Shown: in pieces, positions 56,229 through 64,000 of the stretch | How the letters are laid out: every line of letters begins with the position of its first letter | Position numbering within the stretch: position 1 is the stretch's first letter | Source of the DNA: JAWKVD01 sp041398225 | GTDB taxonomy: Bacteria > Pseudomonadota > Alphaproteobacteria > Caulobacterales > Hyphomonadaceae | DNA length: 64,000 nt | Assembly: GCA_041398225.1 (NCBI GenBank) | Contig: JAWKVD010000003.1 | Coordinates: forward strand, 186,001 to 250,000 | Reading direction: 5' to 3' | The notes under the pieces: model-generated | The model's input: only the letters and a program-made list of their open reading frames with translations | Database searches by the model: none | What the model was told of the DNA's origin: nothing | Made by a program: the position numbers and the translations under genes

Positions 56229-57251
56229 ATGGCGTCGACAGCGAATACGGGCCGTACCTGGTCGCGCAGAAGCTGGCTGGCCGGCGGGGCGGCGCTGGCG
56301 GCGGCCGGCTGCGCCAGCGCGGGCGGCTCCAAACGCGGCCGCAAACCGGTCGCGCTGACGCCGATGCTCTACTATCTGGGCGCGGCGAAAGTGTTCGCCC
56401 TGAACCCGGAGGGCGGCGCGCCGGTGGTGCTGCACGATGCGACGCCCACGGACGGATCGCGCCCGCGCGGCGTCAATGACGGCATCGCCATCGACCTCGA
56501 CGGCGGCCACATCTACTGGACCAATATGGGCCGAGCGGAGGACCGAGACGGTTCGATCCATCGCTGCAATCTCGACGGCGGCGAGCCCACGGTGATCGTT
56601 CCGCCGGGCGCCGGCGCATGGACGCCCAAACAGCTCAAGCTCGACGCGGCGCACGGCAAGCTGTGGTGGGCCGACCGCGAGGGCATGGCCATCATGCGCT
56701 GCAATCTCGACGGGTCGAAGATCGAGGCGATGATCCGCATCGGCGACCCGGTGACCTACAAGGGCGACGAGACGCTGTGGTGCGTCGGCATCGCGCTCGA
56801 TCCGGCGCGCGGACAAATCTACTGGACGCAGAAGGGCGGCGACAACGCCGGGCAGGGCCGCATCCGCCGCGCGGCCATGGAAGTCCCGCGCGGGTCGCAC
56901 CCCAGCCGTCGCGACGATATCGAAACGCTGTTCGCGCGCCTGCCCGAACCGATCGATCTCGATCTCGATCTGACCACGCGGCGCATGTACTGGACCGACC
57001 GCGGCGACGACACGGTGAACCGTGCGCCGATGGATGCGGGCGACGACTACGATCCGGCGCGCCGCGCCGATCGCGAGGTTCTGGTCACCGGCGTTCGCGA
57101 CGCGATCGGCGTCAGTCTCGATCTCAAGCGCGGGCGCATGGCGTACACCTCGCTGCATGGCGAGGTCGGCGTATCCGGCCTCGACGGCGGCGGCGCGACC
57201 ATGCTGGCGAGCGGGCAGGGGCTCCTGACCGGCGTCACCTGGCTCGGATGA
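56229..57251 (+). CDS. YWTD (LDL-receptor type B) beta-propeller, exported
   Basis: The 340-residue protein has an N-terminal twin-arginine-like signal (TWSRRSWLAGGAALAAAGC) that may also be a lipobox. The body repeats YWTD-type blades: IYWTNMGR, LWWADREG, IYWTQKGG, MYWTDRGD and MAYTSLHG, each followed by a His/Arg-Cys-Asn-Leu-Asp-Gly-type turn in the first blades. Such propellers bind proteins or sugars. No enzyme function is implied. The start ATG 56229 follows GGCGGAGGGAAG. The trypsin-like gene begins 22 bp after its stop, so the two probably form an operon, with the pepsin-like gene 82 bp upstream. Confidence 0.8.
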   Translation: MASTANTGRTWSRRSWLAGGAALAAAGCASAGGSKRGRKPVALTPMLYYLGAAKVFALNPEGGAPVVLHDATPTDGSRPRGVNDGIAIDLDGGHIYWTNMGRAEDRDGSIHRCNLDGGEPTVIVPPGAGAWTPKQLKLDAAHGKLWWADREGMAIMRCNLDGSKIEAMIRIGDPVTYKGDETLWCVGIALDPARGQIYWTQKGGDNAGQGRIRRAAMEVPRGSHPSRRDDIETLFARLPEPIDLDLDLTTRRMYWTDRGDDTVNRAPMDAGDDYDPARRADREVLVTGVRDAIGVSLDLKRGRMAYTSLHGEVGVSGLDGGGATMLASGQGLLTGVTWLG

Positions 57252-57273
57252 AGCGAAGGAGCACGAGGCGAGG

Positions 57274-58290
57274 GTGAAGCCGAACGCCGCACCAACGCAG
57301 CGCCGCCATGGACGCGCGCGGACCGTGTTTCAGGGCGCCGTGGCGGCGCTGGCGGTCGCGGCGATGTCCGGCCTCGCGCCCGCTCCGGCGGCCGCCAACG
57401 TGTTCGAGGGCGAGGAATGGCGCACCGCGCCGGACGGTTCGATCCGCGAACAGCACTTCGAGAATTGCGCCGATCAGGACCGCGCGGTCGATGCGGCGCG
57501 CAGTGCGGCCTGCGCCAGTCTGGCGCGCGTGTCGTGCCGGATGCCGGGCGAGCGCGCCAGCGTGGACCTTGGCGGGTTTCATGTCGTTCGCTGGGCGGAC
57601 GGGGGCTATCGCCTCTACACGGCGGCGCACGTGCTCAATCAGTACAACCGCCTGCTTCTGGGCCCGGCCGCCGGCGCGCATGTCGAGCGCGCCGCCTATG
57701 GCTGGAGCGCCTGCTCGCTGACGCTGCTGTCGGCCGGCGACGACGCCGGGCCGTTGCAGGGCGTCAGGCTGGGCGAACCGCATTTCCGTTCAGACGAAAT
57801 GCGCCTCGCCGTTTCCTCGCGCGCGGTGGCGGACATTTTCGATTGGCCGGAGCTGCAGGACGGCGACATCGTGTGGATGCCGATCGAGATCGAGAGCGAC
57901 GCGGAAACGGCGTCCGCCCTGTTGGCGGCGGCGGCGCTGGAGCCGGTCGTCGGCGCCGAACACGAAGCCGGACGGTTGCGGCGAAGTCTGGTGTGCAGCG
58001 CCGGCCTGTTCGCGCTGGGCCGGCACGCGAGCCGCAGCCCCAGCGTCGCGGGATGCGCGCGGTCGGGCGTGCGCCGGGGCGCGCTGGCCGGCGTGCTGCT
58101 GACGCGGGCGCCGACCGTCTACGGCATGTCCGGCGGACCGGTGGTGACGATGTGGCGGGGCCAGCCGCGCAGCCTGTGCGTCATCAGCTCGGAAGTGGTG
58201 AGCGCGGGCGAACCCGTTCTCGCCTCCGATGCGCGCTCAAAGCGGCTGCGCTATCGTCCGGGTCTCGAGAACCGCTGCATTCCATATTGA
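57274..58290 (+). CDS. Trypsin-like serine peptidase, exported
   Basis: The 338-residue protein has a signal peptide (cleavage about residue 41, APAAA) and a chymotrypsin-fold signature: YTAAHVLNQYN with His119, VYGMSGGPVV with Ser286 (GxSGGP), and a plausible Asp174 in FRSDEMRLAV. Three extra cysteine pairs (65/80/88 region and 241/261) probably form disulfides. It should act in the periplasm or outside the cell. The start is GTG 57274 with GAGGCGAGG upstream. Substrate is unknown; a link to the preceding beta-propeller is plausible from the tight spacing. Confidence 0.75.
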   Translation: MKPNAAPTQRRHGRARTVFQGAVAALAVAAMSGLAPAPAAANVFEGEEWRTAPDGSIREQHFENCADQDRAVDAARSAACASLARVSCRMPGERASVDLGGFHVVRWADGGYRLYTAAHVLNQYNRLLLGPAAGAHVERAAYGWSACSLTLLSAGDDAGPLQGVRLGEPHFRSDEMRLAVSSRAVADIFDWPELQDGDIVWMPIEIESDAETASALLAAAALEPVVGAEHEAGRLRRSLVCSAGLFALGRHASRSPSVAGCARSGVRRGALAGVLLTRAPTVYGMSGGPVVTMWRGQPRSLCVISSEVVSAGEPVLASDARSKRLRYRPGLENRCIPY

Positions 58291-58301
58291 GCGCGAGCCA
58301 G

Positions 58302-58340
58302 GCGCCGGCCCAGAGCGCCGGTCCAGAGCCCCGGCCCAGA
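58302..58340. repeat. Three tandem 13-bp units just after a stop codon
   Basis: GCGCCGGCCCAGA, GCGCCGGTCCAGA and GCCCCGGCCCAGA are contiguous at 58302-58314, 58315-58327 and 58328-58340. They begin 12 bp after the stop of the trypsin-like gene and precede a DUF1801-like gene. Confidence 0.65.
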
Positions 58341-58374
58341 GTCTTGGTCGGCTGCTCGACGCGCGCGAAGGCGA

Positions 58375-58788
58375 ATGGCAGAATGGCGCATGGACGATCT
58401 GTTCCGGCTCAACGGCGCCGTTCGGCGCGATCCTGCGGTCGAGGCGTGGTTCTCGAACGTCACCGATCCCTTGCGCGTTATGGCGCGGCCATGGTTCCAG
58501 CGCATGCGCGATTGCGGGCCCGACGTCCTCGAAGTGATGCATGACGGCTGCCCCACGGCGTGCGTCGGCGATCTGGCGTTCGGCTATGTGGCCGCCTTCC
58601 GCGCCCATGCAAATGTCGGCTTCTTTCAGGGGGCGGCGTTGCCCGATCCGGCGGGTTTGCTCGAAGGCGCGGGCAAGCGCATGCGGCATGTGAAGCTGCG
58701 GCCGGGCAAGGGTCTGGACGACGAGGCGCTGGCCGGGCTGATCGCTTCCGCCTACCGCGACATCAGGCGACACGCCGGGGCGGGGTGA
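58375..58788 (+). CDS. DUF1801-like protein
   Basis: The 137-residue protein resembles the DUF1801/YdhG alpha/beta fold: AVEAWFSNVTDPLRVMARPWFQRMRDCGPDVLEVMHDGCPTACVGD (shown in two pieces around PWFQRMRDCGP and EVMHDGCPTACVGD), followed by the strand block FGYVAAFRAHANVGFFQGAALP. Related proteins bind DNA or small ligands and have no known role. ATG 58375 is used; ATG 58390 is possible. It follows the trypsin-like gene by 84 bp, with a tandem repeat between. Role is unknown. Confidence 0.65.
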   Translation: MAEWRMDDLFRLNGAVRRDPAVEAWFSNVTDPLRVMARPWFQRMRDCGPDVLEVMHDGCPTACVGDLAFGYVAAFRAHANVGFFQGAALPDPAGLLEGAGKRMRHVKLRPGKGLDDEALAGLIASAYRDIRRHAGAG

Positions 58789-58970
58789 ACGCCGTTTGAC
58801 CCCGCAGTCGCGCCCGCTCGCTGCTCCCATTCACAAGGCGAAAGGTTAATCCTAACGACTCGTGAACCATTCGGACTCCAGACATTCCGGCTCGGGATTG
58901 GCGGCTGGACCGGCCGCCCGATACAAGACCGCCAGCACGACACCACGTTTCCGACAGAGGGGATGACGAC

Positions 58971-61331
58971 ATGGCCAAGGCCGCCGACCGCTCCGCACAG
59001 ACCACCGCCCAGATCGCGCGCCTGATCGCGAAGGAGCTGAGCGTCGGCGAGGCGCAGACGGCCGCGGCCATCGCCCTGCTGGACGAAGGCGCGACCGTGC
59101 CCTTCATTGCGCGTTACCGGAAAGAACGCACGGGCGGTCTCGACGACACCCAGCTGCGGACCCTGGAAGAGCGGCTGGAATATCTCACCGCCCTGTTCGA
59201 CCGCCGCGAAGTGGTGCTGAAGTCGATCCGCGAGCAGGGCAAGCTGACGCCCGCCCTTGAGAAAGAGATCATGGCCGCCGAAACGCGCCAGCAGATCGAA
59301 GACCTCTATGCGCCCTTCCGTCCCAAGCGCCGCACCAAGGCGATGATCGCGAAGGAGCAGGGACTGGAGCCGCTGGCCGATCGCCTGCTGGCCGATCCCA
59401 AGCTCGACCCTGCTGCGGAAGCCATCGCCTATGTCGACGCCGGCAAGGGCGTGGGCGATGCGGATTCAGCGCTCGAAGGCGCGCGCAACATCCTGATCGA
59501 GCGCATGGTCGAGACGCCCGCCGTCGTCGGTCCGGTGCGCGAGAAAGTCTGGAGCGGCGGCAAGCTCGGCTCCAAGCTGGTGAAGGGCAAGGAAGCCGAA
59601 GGCGCCAAATTCTCCGACTATTTCGAGTTCGACGAGACCATCCACTCGATGCCCTCCCACCGCGCGCTGGCGTTGCTGCGCGGAGAGAAGGAAGGCGTTC
59701 TGAAGATCAATCTTGATCTGCCCGAGGCCGACGCCGGCCGTCACCCCGCCGTGGGCATGATCATGACCGCGTTCGGAATCTCCGATCGCGGGCGTCCGAG
59801 CGACAAGTTTCTGGTCGAGACCGCCGAACAGGCGTGGAAGTCGCGGCTCGCGAAGTCCAACGCCAGCGATCTGATCTCGCGCCTGAAGGAACGCGCCGAC
59901 GGCGAAGCGATCAAGGTGTTCTCGCGCAACGCCCGCGACCTGCTGCTGGCGGCGCCGGCCGGTCCGAAAGTGGTGATGGGCGTCGACCCTGGCATTCGCA
60001 CCGGCTGCAAGGTCGCGGTCGTGGATGCGACCGGCAAACTGCTGGAGACCGCGACCATCTACCCGCATGAACCGCGACGCGACTGGGCCGGATCGCTTGC
60101 GACCCTGGCGGTTCTGGCGAAGAAGCACGGCGTCCAACTGGTGAGCGTCGGCAACGGCACCGCCAGCCGCGAGACCGACAAGCTCGTGGCCGAGCTGAGC
60201 TCCAAGATGCCGGAACTGAAGCTGACCCGCGTGGTGGTGAGCGAGGCCGGCGCCTCGGTCTATTCGGCCAGCGAACTGGCCGCGAAGGAATTCCCGGATC
60301 TCGACGTTTCGCTGCGCGGCGCGGTGTCGATCGCGCGGCGTCTGCAGGACCCGCTGGCCGAGCTTGTGAAGATCGAACCCAAGGCGATCGGCGTCGGCCA
60401 GTATCAGCATGACGTCGATCAGGCGGCGCTGTCGAAGTCGCTTGAGGCCGTCGTCGAGGACTGCGTGAACGCGGTCGGCGTCGACGTGAACACAGCGTCC
60501 GCTGCGCTTCTGTCGCGCGTGTCGGGGCTGAACTCGCAGCTCGCCGCCAACATCGTGACCTACCGCGACGAGAACGGCCCGTTCAAGGCCCGCACGGGTC
60601 TGAAGAAGGTGCCGCGCATGGGGCCGAAAGCGTTCGAACAGTCGGCCGGCTTCCTGCGCATCATGGACGGAACCAATCCGCTGGACGCCTCGGCCGTCCA
60701 CCCGGAAGCCTATCCCGTGGTCGAACGCATCTCGAAAGCGTGCGGGCGCGACCTTCGCAGCTTGATCGGCGACCGGGATTTTCTGGGGCGACTGAAGCCC
60801 TCCGACTATGCCGACGAGACATTCGGCGTGCCGACCGTGAGCGACATTCTCTCCGAGCTTGAGAAGCCCGGCCGCGATCCGCGTCCGCAATTCCGCACCG
60901 CGTCGTTCCAGGACGGCGTCGAGGAGATCGGCGACCTCAAGCCCGGCATGCGTCTGGAAGGAACGGTGACCAACGTGACCGCCTTCGGCGCCTTCGTCGA
61001 CATCGGCGTTCACCAGGACGGACTGGTGCACATTTCCGAACTTTCGGACAGCTTCGTTAAGGACCCGCACGACGTGGTGAAGGCTGGCGATGTGGTGCTG
61101 GTCCGCGTCAAGGATGTGGACATTCCGCGCAAACGCATCGCGCTGACGATGAAGTCGGACTCGGAGATCGGGACCGCCTCGAACCGTGGCGCGCCCGGAA
61201 AATCCGCGGGCGGCAAGGGTGCGCCGGGCCGGGGCGGGAAGTCCGCGCCGCCGCGCATGTCGAGCGGCCGGGAGACGCGCACGGACGACGACAGTCCGTT
61301 CGCCGCGCTCAAGGGCCTGCGGGGAGACTGA
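58971..61331 (+). CDS. tex: Tex-family RNA-binding protein
   Basis: The 786-residue protein matches Tex. It starts with the helix-turn-helix region (IARLIAKELSVGEAQTAAAIALLDEGATVPFIARYRKE), then the YqgF-like domain (VMGVDPGIRTGCKVAVVD, SVGNGTASRETDKLV, VVVSEAGASVYSASELA). A helix-hairpin-helix segment follows (VGVDVNTASAALLSRVSGL), and a C-terminal S1 domain (GMRLEGTVTNVTAFGAFVDIGVHQDGLVHISEL). It binds RNA/DNA and affects transcription termination and toxin expression in other bacteria. A basic Gly/Lys-rich tail of about 60 residues follows the S1 domain. ATG 58971 fits. Confidence 0.95.
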   Translation: MAKAADRSAQTTAQIARLIAKELSVGEAQTAAAIALLDEGATVPFIARYRKERTGGLDDTQLRTLEERLEYLTALFDRREVVLKSIREQGKLTPALEKEIMAAETRQQIEDLYAPFRPKRRTKAMIAKEQGLEPLADRLLADPKLDPAAEAIAYVDAGKGVGDADSALEGARNILIERMVETPAVVGPVREKVWSGGKLGSKLVKGKEAEGAKFSDYFEFDETIHSMPSHRALALLRGEKEGVLKINLDLPEADAGRHPAVGMIMTAFGISDRGRPSDKFLVETAEQAWKSRLAKSNASDLISRLKERADGEAIKVFSRNARDLLLAAPAGPKVVMGVDPGIRTGCKVAVVDATGKLLETATIYPHEPRRDWAGSLATLAVLAKKHGVQLVSVGNGTASRETDKLVAELSSKMPELKLTRVVVSEAGASVYSASELAAKEFPDLDVSLRGAVSIARRLQDPLAELVKIEPKAIGVGQYQHDVDQAALSKSLEAVVEDCVNAVGVDVNTASAALLSRVSGLNSQLAANIVTYRDENGPFKARTGLKKVPRMGPKAFEQSAGFLRIMDGTNPLDASAVHPEAYPVVERISKACGRDLRSLIGDRDFLGRLKPSDYADETFGVPTVSDILSELEKPGRDPRPQFRTASFQDGVEEIGDLKPGMRLEGTVTNVTAFGAFVDIGVHQDGLVHISELSDSFVKDPHDVVKAGDVVLVRVKDVDIPRKRIALTMKSDSEIGTASNRGAPGKSAGGKGAPGRGGKSAPPRMSSGRETRTDDDSPFAALKGLRGD

Positions 61332-61498
61332 GGCGAGGCCTCCGCCGGATGGCGTCCGAAGCGAACGGTTTTCGATCAGACCAGATGAACTCCGGTCAAC
61401 ATTGAATCGGACGATTGCAAGCGTGCGCGCGCCGCCGCATGCTGTGGTCTCGCGGCGGGGGGCGCATGCGCGAGCGCGCTTGCATGCGGAGACCGGAC

Positions 61499-61759
61499 GT
61501 GAACGAAACCGAGTTCGATCGAAGGGCCGCCGTTTCGCAGATCCCGAAAGGGTGTTGGCGAAACGCCTATCGCTCCGAAACCGGGTGGGCGGAAAACCCG
61601 ACGGCGATCTATCGCTGGATCGACCGCAAATCCTACATTTCGCGCACGCCCTATCCCTCGCGGGAGCTGGCGGAAGAATACGCGCTGCGCAATCTGCAGG
61701 ACCCGGACTGGCAGGGACGGGTCGAATATCTCGGCGCGCGTTTTTTTCCGGGCTCGTGA
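61499..61759 (+). CDS. Small cytoplasmic protein, unknown
   Basis: The predicted 86-residue product starts at GTG 61499, seven bases after GGAG. It has aromatic-rich segments (GCWRNAYRSETGWAENPTAIYRWIDRK) and an acidic middle, ending GRVEYLGARFFPGS. ATG starts at 61415-61484 would add Arg-rich, non-coding-like sequence. No domain is recognised. It lies between tex and a converging gene. Confidence 0.5.
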   Translation: MNETEFDRRAAVSQIPKGCWRNAYRSETGWAENPTAIYRWIDRKSYISRTPYPSRELAEEYALRNLQDPDWQGRVEYLGARFFPGS

Positions 61760-61767
61760 CCGGCGCG

Positions 61768-62793
61768 CTAGTTCAGTTGAAACATCGCTGACTGCATCAA
61801 CGGCTGGACCTGCTCGGCGCCCAGCGCGAGCAGGCGGCCCTTGGTGCCCGAGGGCAGGGAATCGAGCTTGTCGATCACCACGCGGCCGAGATCGCAGACG
61901 TCGATGTCCGGCGCGCTGCCGTTCGACAGCGCCGCGACCTGGATTTTCTGCACCCGGCGATCCTGCATCATCGACACCATCAGGCGTTGCAGGGCGCGCT
62001 CGTCCTGAGGCGTGAGGCTGGCGTCGACCGGCGCCGTTCTCGCGCCGTCGGCCGCCAGCGACACCAGCGTGAGGTTGGCCTTCATGTTCAGCTTGTAGGC
62101 CGGCGTGCCGTAGGTGCCGAGTTCGGCGATGCGTGCGGGGTCCTGCGCAAGCGACTGCAGCGCTCCGGCGTCGCACGCGCCGCCGCCCGCCTTTTCCAGC
62201 AGGTCGATTGCGTCTGAGGCGATGCCGGTCATGGCGTTGAAGCCTTTCGCTCCGGTGCGGCCAAGATCGCCGATATGGCGCATGGAGAAGTCCGCCGACC
62301 AGAGATTCACGGCCTCGATCAGTTCGGTGCGTTCGCCGCCGGAAAGGGCGATGTCCGCCAGCTGTCCGGTCAGGCGGTCATGCTCCTTGGGAAAATCGGT
62401 CTTCAGGCGCTTCATGAAGGCGGCGCCCTGGCGGTCGGGAAAGGCCTGTGTCGCCAGCGCGGTCTTGGCGTCGCCGCGATCGAGCCCCTCGACGATCACC
62501 GGCACGGCGCGCAGTTTCACCTCGCCGCCAAGCGAGCCGAGGCTCGTCAGAAGCGAGGGCCCCGCGAGTCCAAGAGCGATGACGCCGATGAAGACCCCGG
62601 CCACCAGCGCCATGAAACCGGCGCTGAATGCGCTGTCCGAACCCGGCGACGTCACGGCCAGGGCCGCCGATCGAACCGAACCGCCAGGCGATACGCCGAC
62701 ATCGGGCATGTCGGGCGTTGCGCCCTCGATAGGCGCAGCGGCCCCGGTTGCAGGCGGAAAGGGCGAGGTCTGGCCGCGCTTGCCGAACGACAT
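61768..62793 (-). CDS. Single-pass membrane protein, unknown
   Basis: The 341-residue product has a Pro/Ser-rich cytoplasmic N-terminus, one transmembrane helix (about residues 60-82, FMALVAGVFIGVIALGLAG), and a periplasmic helical domain with a cysteine pair (GACDAG near 212 and DVCDLG near 305). The start ATG 62793 has a strong GGGGGGAACC site. The body repeats charged helices (EHDRLTGQLADIALSGGERTELIEAVNLW). I recognise no family and no partner. It ends 9 bp from the small gene on the opposite strand. Confidence 0.65.
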   Translation of the reverse strand: MSFGKRGQTSPFPPATGAAAPIEGATPDMPDVGVSPGGSVRSAALAVTSPGSDSAFSAGFMALVAGVFIGVIALGLAGPSLLTSLGSLGGEVKLRAVPVIVEGLDRGDAKTALATQAFPDRQGAAFMKRLKTDFPKEHDRLTGQLADIALSGGERTELIEAVNLWSADFSMRHIGDLGRTGAKGFNAMTGIASDAIDLLEKAGGGACDAGALQSLAQDPARIAELGTYGTPAYKLNMKANLTLVSLAADGARTAPVDASLTPQDERALQRLMVSMMQDRRVQKIQVAALSNGSAPDIDVCDLGRVVIDKLDSLPSGTKGRLLALGAEQVQPLMQSAMFQLN

Positions 62794-62927
62794 GGTTCCC
62801 CCCTGTCGGCAGGTCAGCACTGCCTTCCGGCGACGGATGCAGCGCGGATTGGCCTTCGATCGTGCCTGCGCGAGGTTTCAAGAGTGTTGAGGCGAAGGCG
62901 CGGATTGCCCGGGCCCGACCGCTGGCG

Positions 62928-63410
62928 CTAGCGCGTCGCTGCGTAACGCTGGCGCGCGGCGGGGCTCCAAACCTCGGCCGGATCGTAGAACGCCTCGAAC
63001 GCCGGCGCATCGTCCGGCAGCGGCAGCCAGGGGGCCTTTGTCGAGGTGAAAATGTGGGCATCCGGGCGGATGCCGTGGCCCGGCTCCAGCACGCCGACCC
63101 GCACGAAGGCGATGTTCGGCCCGCCGCCGGGATAGTGGCTCCACACCGCGACATGACATTTCGGGCAGCGCACGATCGTCTGGCCCCGACCGCTGGCCGA
63201 GGGCGTGTCGACGGCGACCGGTTCGCCGGCGGTAATGCGAAGCTGGTCGGTCTCGATCAGCGCGTTCACGGCGAACGCGCCGCCGGTTTCGCGCTGACAC
63301 CAGGTGCAGTGACAGGCATGCGTGATGATCGGATCGGCGTGCATCTGGAACTGGATCGCGCCGCAGGCGCAGCGCCCGCTGGCTTTCGGCGTCTCGTGGG
63401 ACTGGGTCAT
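62928..63410 (-). CDS. GFA/CENP-V family zinc protein
   Basis: The 160-residue protein has the Gfa/Mss4-like fold. Zinc ligands are visible in GRCACGAIQ, THACHCTWCQRETGGAF and RCPKCHVAVW. The family includes glutathione-dependent formaldehyde-activating enzymes and other carbonyl-processing proteins; many members are uncharacterised. It is cytoplasmic and needs no partner. ATG 63410 fits the family start. No glutathione-linked formaldehyde genes are next to it, so the formaldehyde role is not supported by context. Confidence 0.85.
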   Translation of the reverse strand: MTQSHETPKASGRCACGAIQFQMHADPIITHACHCTWCQRETGGAFAVNALIETDQLRITAGEPVAVDTPSASGRGQTIVRCPKCHVAVWSHYPGGGPNIAFVRVGVLEPGHGIRPDAHIFTSTKAPWLPLPDDAPAFEAFYDPAEVWSPAARQRYAATR

Positions 63411-63901
63411 CAGCGTCTCTGGGGTGTCGCAGCGGTGCGGTCAGTCAGTCGATGGTAGGGAAGGTCGGAACGGCCGTCACGCTCCGCCGCGAGCTGGCCG
63501 CTGAACTCCTGACTATTCAGGAGAAATCAGTGTCGTTTCAGGGATACCCCTGATCGAGTGCAGTCAGCAAATATGCTACCCTAGGCCATCAGGGTTGGGG
63601 GAAGTACGGCCGCTTCGATCTTCGTCCGCCGCGATCCAGAGAATTCGGATCTGAAGTTGGCCGGCCGGCTGTCTTGGTCCGCCGGTTGTCTTGAGCGGTT
63701 GTCTTGATCGAGACGCGCGTGTCGACCGCCAAAGGCTGATACATCACGTTCAACTTGTTTGTGAAGCCGCTTGTCCCGCCGGCATGGAGGCGCCCTCGCG
63801 CGCTTTGCATTGCGGCCGCACGGCCCCATGTTGCGCAAAGGCCTGATCGCGCGGCATTCGCTCGCCGGCGGGCGTATGGACAGGATGCACCGGAACACAC
63901 C
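63411..63901. other. Gene-free stretch with hairpins and a tandem repeat
   Basis: About 490 bp between the GFA gene and fxsA hold no convincing gene. It contains the hairpins CTCCTGA-CTAT-TCAGGAG (63506-63523), TCAGGG-ATAC-CCCTGA (63538-63553) and an ACCCT/AGGGT dyad (about 63578-63596), and a three-copy GTCTTG-type repeat (63666-63709). These could be promoter or operator elements for either divergent gene. Confidence 0.5.
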
Positions 63902-64000
63902 TTGGTCGGACTCGCTCTCTTCTTCGTATTTCTCGTCGTTCCCTTCACCGAGATCTCGCTGTTCATTCTGGTCGGGGAACGCATCGGGCTGTGGCCGACC
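63902..64000 (+). CDS. fxsA: FxsA family membrane protein (partial, cut by window edge)
   Basis: The last 33 codons of the window read LVGLALFFVFLVVPFTEISL then FILVGERIGLWPT, the first helix and loop of FxsA (F-exclusion-suppressor) membrane proteins, where V-P-x-x-E-I and I-G-L-W-P-T are typical. The start is probably TTG 63902 with GGAAC upstream; no in-frame ATG lies close. FxsA is an inner membrane protein of unclear function. The rest of the gene lies outside the window. Confidence 0.65.
   Translation, partial: MVGLALFFVFLVVPFTEISLFILVGERIGLWPT

Overview
The window is a GC-rich alphaproteobacterial chromosome segment. The evidence is the lptC-lptA-lptB-rpoN-hpf-ptsN cluster, the TIGR02300-aroA-cmk cluster, a class II-type AroA, two TonB-dependent receptors, DUF2807 and YjgN proteins, and GTG/TTG starts alongside ATG. 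The gene content fits the Caulobacterales/Maricaulales/Hyphomonadaceae/Parvularculaceae side of the class. I cannot name a genus. I see no insertion sequence, phage, integron or CRISPR array; the region reads as ordinary chromosome.

Layout. 1-8.9 kb: an ABC ATPase cut by the left edge, a DUF2807 protein, a secreted redoxin-like/cytochrome c/copper monooxygenase-like/EF-hand protein divergent from a TonB receptor, and two unknown membrane proteins. 8.9-11.1 kb: a secreted unknown, then about 1 kb of gene-free DNA with palindromic repeats. 11.1-16.4 kb: lepA, a VOC protein, an M48 peptidase and yjgN, plus the 5' end of a GH16 hydrolase. All five are recognisable but interrupted by many small indels, which looks more like poor consensus sequence than biology. 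16.4-31 kb: GH16, a methyltransferase, small envelope proteins, a TIR-transmembrane-MCE fusion, M24B aminopeptidase, prmA, a membrane M28 peptidase, indoleamine 2,3-dioxygenase, a lipoprotein and polA. 31-38.4 kb: hybrid histidine kinase, PagL-like deacylase, methyltransferase-fold lipoprotein, tRNA-Leu(CAG), a second TonB receptor and RNase D.

38.6-44.8 kb: LPS transport genes lptC, lptA and lptB, followed by rpoN, hpf and ptsN; then tRNA-Ala(GGC) and a TIGR02300 protein. 44.9-49.7 kb: aroA and cmk overlapping by 4 bp, convergent with a UvrD/PcrA helicase. 50-55 kb: a secreted unknown, a large membrane protein apparently split by one missing base, a cytochrome c lipoprotein and a ClC channel. 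55-58.8 kb: a co-directional run of a pepsin-like protein with altered active sites, a YWTD beta-propeller, a trypsin-like protein and a DUF1801 protein. 58.9-64 kb: tex, two unknowns, a GFA-family protein and the start of fxsA at the right edge.

The most unusual items are the TIR-TM-MCE fusion (19527-20711), the multidomain copper/heme protein (1484-3481), the indel-dense block (11.1-16.4 kb), and a recurring pattern of 10-15 bp tandem duplications in intergenic DNA, several starting at or just after a stop codon. Hairpins that place the ribosome binding site of ptsN in a loop and that of the dioxygenase gene in a stem are possible translation controls.
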